64,000 bases of DNA from Thermothelomyces thermophilus ATCC 42464 (Eukaryota; Ascomycota; Sordariomycetes; Sordariales; Chaetomiaceae), in the NCBI RefSeq assembly GCF_000226095.1, contig NC_016474.1, positions 1,240,001-1,304,000 of the forward strand. Reading direction: 5' to 3'. The first letter of the stretch is position 1. Each line of letters opens with the position of its first letter. Shown one piece after another: positions 57,382 to 64,000 of this stretch. Both the position numbers and the translations under genes were made by a program. A model generated the notes under the pieces. That model was not told the origin of the DNA, did no database searches, and saw only the letters and a program-made list of their open reading frames with translations.

Positions 57382-59884
57382 TGCTGAGTTGGAGGAGTCG
57401 CTCAGTCTGCAGGCGTTACCTCTTTTAGTGAATTCTAATTCAGACGCCTCGGTGAGCTTGAAACTGCTGTACTATGTAGTTGAGAATCGAAAATTTCCAC
57501 ACGCGACGAAAAAAAGGTGGGGTTCTGTGGCAGCAGAGGATGACAAGGGATCAGTGCAGGTAGTTTAGTTAATGAACCTGTGCACGGATACATCATGATG
57601 TACGAACCCCACTGTGTTTCTTCAGGTACCTGTGTAGTGTACGGATGCTTTTGTACCCGAAGATGTTCCAGGATACTAGGCTAACTAGCCGAGACCCACC
57701 TAAATCTTACACGAGCGCCCCATCCTGCGGCCAATCAAGATGGGCATCACGGCGCTTAGCAGGAAAGAGGCGCCGTCCTCCGCAGCAGGCGCTTGGGGAA
57801 GCCCTCCGTCTTTCATCTAACACAGTTTGGGTCATCCGAGCACGGTGCAAGGCGTGTCAAGCCCCAGGGGATGGGTGTACATACATACCTGGGGTAAAGC
57901 CGGGCTCTGAGAGCCGGGAACCGGTTAAGGGCAGGAACAGGAATCAAACTACTTGTGTGCAGGGGGATAACTACGCTAGTTCCTGAGCTACGCAATTGGG
58001 GTGCTCCTGAGATAATTTAGCGGAGAAGGCTCGGCCTCAAACCAGCGTTCACAGCACAGGCTTCCCCGAACGACACTATAGACACTCAGCCCGGGATGGC
58101 GCAGCGCTGCGTCTTTGGGGCGAGGAAGCCGTTTTTTAGGTGCATCGGCTGACCATCATCAAAGGTACCCGAGCGAATCGCGAGGCGACCAGTGGGAAGT
58201 CAGTCGATACACCACTTTTTTTGCAAGAAAACATTAATATCAATCGGCACGTTAGTCATCTCGAGATCGTCGGGATGGGCTTGTCAGCTTCAAGCAATCA
58301 TGATGACATGTTGGAGCAACACAGGCGGGAATGGTCAAACCCGTCGGCGCTTCGAGAGCTGCAGTGGCCACATGGCGCAGGGCGAGAACTCGTAGTACGG
58401 ATTACTCTGGTAGGACTCGACTCGCTTAATGCAACCATGCGGGGGAGCAGCGCATGCCGCTCATGCACAGCAAATGCCACGACGGCGAGAGAAGGAAGTG
58501 GCGTTCCACAGGGCGTTGATCCGTGGCGGTTACAAGGACTCTTGCGGCCCATCAGGATCCAGCTCGCATCCTTTCATCTACGTTGCTCACACACCAGCAG
58601 CAAGGTATGTAGGTGACGAACTCTCGTGTTGCGTCTCGATTCGTTTTGGAAATGACGCGTAGCTTGCCTGTTGGTTCGATTAATGCCGCTTGAATTACTC
58701 CGTAGCGGATAGCTTGTTTCTTCTTGCCGCTGGACCCGCCAGATCCCAGCTTTGGAGCAGATCACTGGCATTCCCCGTAGTTTACATACATACGTACAGT
58801 ACATACATACAAAATAATTAATGTGTACGGATCCGTAGTCTATTCTGCACTTTTGTACCTTAGCGCATTCCTGTCCGGTAGGTATGTACTTTTCACACCA
58901 CACTCCCAAGTACTCAAGGAGCAAACATTCAGGTGGCGAGCTCCATTTAGGTAACTTGAGGCATGCACTGTGCCTCAAGCATACAATAATAGCTGATTGA
59001 AGAAGGAACAGATTCTGCGAACCGACGCCTCCAGCCGCACCTTAGTTCTCAGCAGTTCCGTCTGAAGCTTCAAGGGCCCTTTGTTGCTTGTGGCCCCCGC
59101 CTTTCCAGGGTCGAGGGCCCCTGATCCCATCCGGCCGCGAGCATTGGCCGGCCCGAAGCAATCGCTGAACTGTGGAGCCAGGGAGCCCCTGGACAGGCTC
59201 GAGACAGGGCGCCTAGCCTGAGGGGTGGAGGGGCTCTTCCCAAAACTGGTCCATTCCACTGTGCCTCCAGCTTGATTGAAAGCACCCTTCTCCCGCACCC
59301 AACGCCCCCAACGACCGACAAACCCAACCCGTTCCAGGTTGCCAAACAGGCGAGCAACAACCTCCACGGACAGACCAGCGAGCGTCAGCAGCCCCAAATC
59401 ATCTCACCACTCCGCATATCGCTGCCAGGCACTGGACGGATCTAAATCTGCGCCGTTTGCATAACCTCGTGCGGACAGTAGGAAGAGAGAGAGACGGAGA
59501 GCAGCCGTCAATCTCCCTCCCTCCGATCAACGAATTTATCGCCGCAGTCGGCCGAGCCCGAAGTGCAGCAGTTTTCTTCGCCAGCTGCTCGATTCAGAAT
59601 TCCCTACGTCCGTCGGGGCACTGCTTGCGGTCGCATCGAGCGACGCTCGCCTTACGCTTGATTGCTCCTTGCATCCCATCGACAGCCCGTCGCGGGCTTG
59701 TCATCTCGTCTCTCGGCCTCTTCGGCCCTATTATCCCAGCCAGCCTCGGTCGGGATCTGATCGCTACTTCTCTCCCTCTGCATCCAGCTCCATTTGCCTG
59801 CGAACCACCGGAGTTCGCTGTCTCGAGCCGCCGGTCGATAGCAAAGGGTGTAGGCCCGTAGCGCACGCATCGCCGCGCCCAACA
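57382..59884. other. Intergenic between DBP8 and MKK1
   Basis: No supported protein gene is present. It holds a tRNA-like A/B-box pair on the minus strand (57885-57995, listed separately), TACGGATTAC at 58396-58405, TACTCCGTA at 58696-58704, and TACATAC repeats at 58788-58812. The last 400-500 bp, rich in CT runs, are probably the MKK1 promoter and leader. Frames such as 58140-58616 and 59457-59861 show no domain. Confidence 0.4.
57885..57995 (-). repeat. Possible tRNA-derived SINE or decayed tRNA
   Basis: On the minus strand TAGCTCAGGAACTAG (from 57990) matches the pol III A-box consensus. About 25 bases after it, AGTTTGATTCC (around 57952-57942) is close to the B-box GGTTCGANTCC. The sequence then runs through a small hairpin (GGCTC...GAGCC) to a TATG-type tail at 57881-57890. 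Pol III boxes plus a simple-repeat tail of about 110 bp fit a tRNA-derived SINE head. The cloverleaf stems do not pair well, so this is not a working tRNA, and chance cannot be excluded. Confidence 0.3.
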
Positions 59885-61800
59885 ATGGCCGCTCCTCAGA
59901 ACCAGAGCAGCGACAGCCCTGCAGCCATGGTACGAGTCTCATCTTTCTGCTGATACCCCATCACCTCGATATTGGGTGCTATGCTCCCGAGACAGCCCAC
60001 CCTTCTTCTTGAGCTGGCTCCAAGTTTGGCAGAAGGCGCTGTCGAAGGGTGTTATCACTCAGCACCCATGATGCTCTGAAGGAAAAAGGCCGAAGCACAC
60101 GACCAAGGCGAAATCCATTGCTGACATATTCTTCGAACGCAACGCAGCCGTCGCATCCTGCCCTCGGAATCCCACAACACAACACGTCCTCCCAAGTTCC
60201 CACCATGCCGGCTGCACCACCTCTCCTCCGACCCGCCATCCCCGGCTCGCGCCCGGGCAGGGCGGGGCCCCGTCTGGGGCTCGCCATCCCTCCGTCTCCA
60301 AACGCAAAGCCGGTCAGCAACCCAGGCGCGCCCGCGCAGCGTCCGGCCCTACCCACCCTGCACCTCGCGACCCCCATGGGCAGCAACGTGGTGCCACAAG
60401 AACAGACACAGCCACTCAAGCCCTCGCTGAGCCTACAGAGCGCGAGCGGCGGCAGCGAGAGCAGTGCCGCCCACAGCAGGAGCGGGAGCTTTGGGCCGCT
60501 CGACGGCCGCGCGAGCAATCCCACAAGTGCCGGCTCCCAGTTTAGCGCGCTCTCTTTCGCGAGTCAATTCGGGATAGGAAGACAGACCGGTGACCCCGTG
60601 TCGGCTGTCGGATCGCTATATTCCAATGCCAGCGAGAGCATGGACATGGATCGGGACGGCAGCCTGCATGGCCTGGAAAGCTTCGACGAGGCCACCCTCG
60701 AGAAGGCGAGGACGGCTGATGTGGAGGATCTCGACGACGATGGTTGGCGAATCGTGAGCATGGAGAAGCGGATTATCGAGCTCGGGAACCTAGGCGAGGG
60801 CGCTGGCGGTGCCGTGACAAAATGCAAGTTGAGGGGCGGCAACACCGTGTTTGCTCTCAAGGTACGCACTTTTAGTAGATTCAACCGACAGAACGTGCGC
60901 GTGCTGACGGCCATCCAGGTCATAACCACGAACCCTGACCCCGATGCCAAGAGGCAGATTATTCGCGAGTTGGGGTTCAATAAGGGGTGTGCCTCGCAAC
61001 ACATCTGCCGTTACTACGGCGCCTTCGTCGACCCTGCGACAGCCACCATCTCCATCGCCATGGAGTTCTGCGAGGGCGGGTCGCTCGACAGCATCTACAA
61101 GGAAGTGAAGAAGCTCGGCGGTCGCACCGGCGAGAAAGTCCTGGGCAAGATCGCTGAAGGTGTACTCCACGGCTTGACGTACCTGCACTCCAAGAAGATC
61201 ATCCACCGCGACATCAAGCCGAGCAACATCCTGCTTTGCCGCAATGGGGATGTGAAGCTCTGCGACTTTGGCGTGTCGGGCGAGTTCGGCACCAAGGGAG
61301 ATGCCAGCACCTTCATCGGTACCAGCTACTACATGGCACCGGAGCGCATCACGGGCCAGTCGTACACCATCACGTCCGACGTCTGGTCCACCGGCATCAC
61401 CCTCCTCGAGGTTGCCCAGCATCGCTTCCCGTTCCCGGCCGATGGTACGGAGATGCAGCCTCGCGCCACTCCTCTCGACCTGTTGACCTACATCGTCAAA
61501 CATCCGACTCCCAAGCTCAAGGACGAACCCGAGGCCAACATTTACTGGAGTAGCAACTTCAAGTATTTCATCGATTGCTGGTAGGTTTTTTTCTTCCCCC
61601 TTTTTTCCTTCTCCGACATCCAATACTAATCACTCCCTTCCAGCCTTGAGAAGGAGCCGGCTCGCCGGGCCAGCCCGTGGCGAATGCTGGAGCACCCCTG
61701 GATGGTGGAAATGGCCGCGAAACGCGTCAACATGCGCCGTTATCTGGCCCAAGTGTGGGGATGGGACGAGAATGAACCACAGGCTTCACAAAAGGCATAG
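59885..61800 (+). CDS. mkk1: MAP kinase kinase, cell-wall-integrity type (MKK1/MEK-1)
   Basis: Four exons, 59885-59929, 60148-60861, 60919-61580 and 61644-61800, give 525 residues. The first intron (218 bp) ends at the AG of AACGCAG, 25 bases after a CTGAC branch point; the nearer AG at 60062 would put the frame onto a stop. The 230-residue N-terminus is Ser/Pro/Gly-rich. In the kinase domain, Lys253 is the ATP lysine (ALK before the second intron), followed by [29 protein letters not shown] (349-356), DFGVSGEFG and [11 protein letters not shown]. Activation-loop sites are probably Thr378 and Ser383/Thr384. The YYGAFVD and [14 protein letters not shown] features match fungal Mkk1/2, which relays signals from Bck1 to Slt2/Mps1 in the cell-wall pathway, rather than Ste7 or Pbs2. 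The second intron is 57 bp and frame-neutral. Confidence 0.92.
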
Positions 61801-63815
61801 AGTCCTGGACATGACCGGGTTCAAGCTGAGATGGCCATCGACTCTGAGACTCCCCGGGACACGGAGAAGCCAGTAAATACACGGGTCGACAGCATTGAAG
61901 CACCAGTGGCAGCCGAGATCATAACCGCCACAAGCCCCGTAAAGAAGGAGTCAGCGCCTCCAGCGCTTGACCTAGCAGCTTTCGCGTGGATATCCTCAGC
62001 CGTCATTGGCACCACTCAGGAACAAGGTCCCATTCGAACCGCAAAACGTCGCCTGAAGAGTTCGAGCCCCCCAACATCACCTCTCGCTAACTGGACACCA
62101 ATTCTTCCTTCAATCCTAGAAGTAGACGAAACATGACGACAAACATGGAAGCGGCAACAGCGACAGCAGCACATCAACGTAACTAAACTCTCCAATCTCA
62201 ACATGGACATCAACGCGAACACCGTCAACAACAACATGCTGTTCAGTTTGCCTGTGCCTGTTCGTCACAAACGCAAAATGCACAGTCATCATCCGCCAAC
62301 GTACTCGCCCCTCTCACTCAGAGAGGGAGGCGCCAAGATGACGGCGGCGGCCATAATGCTTGTAGCTATGCTTGGAAATCGGTTCGAACAGTGAGCCATG
62401 ACTAGGCACAACAGGTGGCAAGCTGTGCGGGTGAAGGAGAGCCGGATCGCGATGTTGTTGGTTAGGCCGGTTTGGCTCTTTGACTCAGGCTTGTCGTTTG
62501 CCATCAGCGAAGTATATCTTGTCTTCTCGGCCATTGGGTAATACTTGTTTCTCATTATGTTTCTGGTTACGCAGTCTGGGTCTATTGGTTTACCGAGGTA
62601 TATGGTTATGAATACAGGCAGGGCCTTACAAGCGCAGTCATGAACTACGGGTGCGTTCCCAGTGCTGTATGATCTTGCTTGGTCGTCGGTGATCCATCGA
62701 TGGTATGCTGCGGCCTGCTGAGTCTCAAAGGCTGTCTTCCAGTCGTTTGATTTGCCAGTGCAGTTCACACACATCACGCGACACGCCAAGTGCAGTATGC
62801 CACGGACCCACAAGTCAGGCCATCATTATTGTGGTTTGCTCATCATGGCCCAGTATCTCATTCTAGCAGTACATAACCCATCTACCTTCCTGCACAAAGG
62901 GGTATCATCACAATGGTTCATGGTTCGTCCAGTCATGCCATTCCCTTTCCCAGTGAGCAATCCTACCCTGAAAACTGCCAACGCCGAAAAGAAGAAAGAC
63001 GCCCAGAGATAACCCAGGTTTTTTTTTTTTGACCGCTGAACCTTCCATCGCCGTCCCATGCTATGCCATGCCATTGGAGAATGCCATGATCCTATCTCAT
63101 GCCAGAATTCAGGTAGCCTGCCACAAAATGGCAGGCCGCTCGTCGGCAGAGAGATGCACAAAGGAGAGCTGAACCGCTGAAATCCCCTGTATTTTCTGCC
63201 CACCCAGAAACCGAGTCGAGCTGGTAGATAGTACATGGCGAGAAGAAAAGAAAAGTAAAACAAACCGCAGTTGCCTGAGACGAGGCCGTGTGGTGAACAT
63301 CAATGCTTCATTAAGCATAGCCCTGCAGTGAGCAAGGGCGAGTTTCTGTAGGCGATGTCATGATGTCCGAAGCGACATAGAGCCCCGTAACAAAGGCTGT
63401 GAAGCCGAAGTAGGCTTTCATGGAAATGGGAAAATGGGATAGGGAAAGCGGCAGTTATCCTCAGCCGAAACACCGACTTCAGCCTTCCCTGCCAAGAAAC
63501 AAGAGCCATCCATTAATCGCAACCGCAACGCCCAAAGATGCGCAACAACTATTGCCGTTCCGAGATATCAATTGTCGGAGCGTCAGGGGTACAGCTAGCT
63601 CGACGAGGTCGAAGCTGCGATGTGCTCAATCCGATCACGGAAGGCCAACAAGAGACGAGGACGTATTCAGATATTCAGTTGGAGTATGCCAAGTATGTGC
63701 CATTTGGTGGGGGGGGGGGGGGGGAGGGATGAGGGCGGCAGAGACCTGGGCATAGCCCTCTGCCGCAGATGATAGCCTCGAGCACATCACTCGCCACCAT
63801 CAGCAGCGGATCCGG
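61801..63815. other. Intergenic between convergent MKK1 and PUS7 genes
   Basis: No supported gene is present. A 101-codon frame at 61831-62136 starts 30 bp after the MKK1 stop and is Ala/Pro/Ser-rich with no recognisable domain. A minus-strand frame of 174 codons (62289-62813) also has none. A 16-base G run lies at 63709-63724. The rest is probably two 3' untranslated regions and spacer. Confidence 0.4.
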
Positions 63816-64000
63816 TTAATGGGCGAGCTCCTCGACAGTCGTGCCCATGAGCTCTCGGAGCACGATCGTTGCGTAGTTGCTGGCCTTCAGCTGAAACTTC
63901 AGAATCACGGCGATCTTGTCCGCCTTGGGGTCAATACTGCCCTCGTCAATGCCAGCATCCACCGAAGAAAGAGGGTTGTCTGATGCATCGCGGAGCTTAG
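63816..64000 (-). CDS. pus7: PUS7/TruD-type tRNA pseudouridine synthase, 3' end only
   Basis: The last 61 codons of a minus-strand gene, cut by the right window edge; the stop is TAA at 63816-63818. The readable part runs KLRDASDNPLSSVDAG, then KADKIAVILKFQLKAS, NYATIVLRELMGTTVEEL, AH-stop. The block LKFQLKASNYATIVLRELMG is the conserved C-terminus of the TruD/Pus7 family (usually LKFxLxxSxYATMxLRE). Pus7 makes pseudouridine 13/35 in tRNAs and modifies U2 snRNA and some mRNAs. The catalytic part lies outside the window, so only the family can be stated. Confidence 0.75.
   Translation of the reverse strand, partial: KLRDASDNPLSSVDAGIDEGSIDPKADKIAVILKFQLKASNYATIVLRELMGTTVEELAH

Noticed and set aside
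58140-58616. 158-codon plus-strand frame between DBP8 and MKK1
   Set aside because: No domain, no splice logic and overlapping frames of similar length; judged random.
60049-60147. Upstream extension of MKK1 exon 2
   Set aside because: The frame is open, but joining exon 1 at the AG at 60062 reads into a stop. The AG at 60147 is in phase and has a CTGAC branch point 25 bases upstream, so it was chosen.

Overview
This window is nuclear DNA of a filamentous ascomycete, most likely a sordariomycete near the Sordariales/Chaetomiaceae. The genes are GC-rich and split by short introns (about 50-220 bp) with GTRNGY-type donors and CTRAC/CTGAC-like branch points. Several proteins match well-known Neurospora/Cordyceps families closely. 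Two stretches (1-1230 and 12246-19188) are strikingly AT-rich and carry the transition-type decay expected from repeat-induced point mutation (RIP). Identifications come from reading the sequence and remembered family patterns; no search was run.

Layout. 1-1230: RIP-decayed relic of unknown family. 2133-4949: secreted GH95 alpha-L-fucosidase-like enzyme, three exons. 5693-6122: wreck of a type-B carboxylesterase gene. 6996-11088: large fungal AAA+ ATPase, six exons. 12246-19188: fossil Ty1/copia LTR retrotransposon on the minus strand, with both 209-bp LTRs and a 5-bp target duplication still visible. 19194-22787: long gene-poor stretch. 22788-26251: Zn2Cys6 transcription factor. 27192-29315 (-) and 29807-30643 (+): divergent pair of KRI1 (ribosome biogenesis) and a Rab5-type GTPase. 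31473-34698: RING + RGG + RS/RD-repeat protein. 36066-38786: septin-like GTPase with an asparagine tract and a C-terminal membrane segment. 38787-43061: gene-poor. 43062-43925: conserved fungal protein of unknown role. 43926-48458: gene-poor. 48459-49895: CAF17/IBA57 (mitochondrial Fe-S assembly). 50372-51424 (-): J-domain protein of the Cwf23/DNAJC17 type. 52259-53450 (-) and 54341-55522 (+): divergent thymine 7-hydroxylase and uracil-5-carboxylate decarboxylase. 55655-57381 (-): DEAD-box helicase DBP8. 59885-61800: MAP kinase kinase of the cell-wall-integrity branch (MKK1). 63816-64000 (-): 3' end of a PUS7-type pseudouridine synthase, cut by the window edge.

Working together. The clearest functional unit is the T7H/isoorotate decarboxylase pair. 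The two enzymes catalyse consecutive steps of thymine salvage (thymine to uracil-5-carboxylate, then to uracil) and share an 890-bp intergenic region with a cluster of GATA sites. KRI1 and DBP8 both serve small-subunit ribosome assembly but lie far apart. The other genes are ordinary housekeeping or signalling neighbours.

The best leads are the thymine-salvage pair and its GATA cluster, the all-cysteine (C4C4) RING protein with a giant RD/RE hexamer array, the membrane-tailed septin-like GTPase, a recurrent intergenic TACGGATTAC motif, the carboxylesterase relic, and introns that keep the reading frame in the MKK1 and AAA+ genes. I found no CRISPR array, no rRNA and no convincing intact tRNA. 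I do not see a clearly novel system beyond these.
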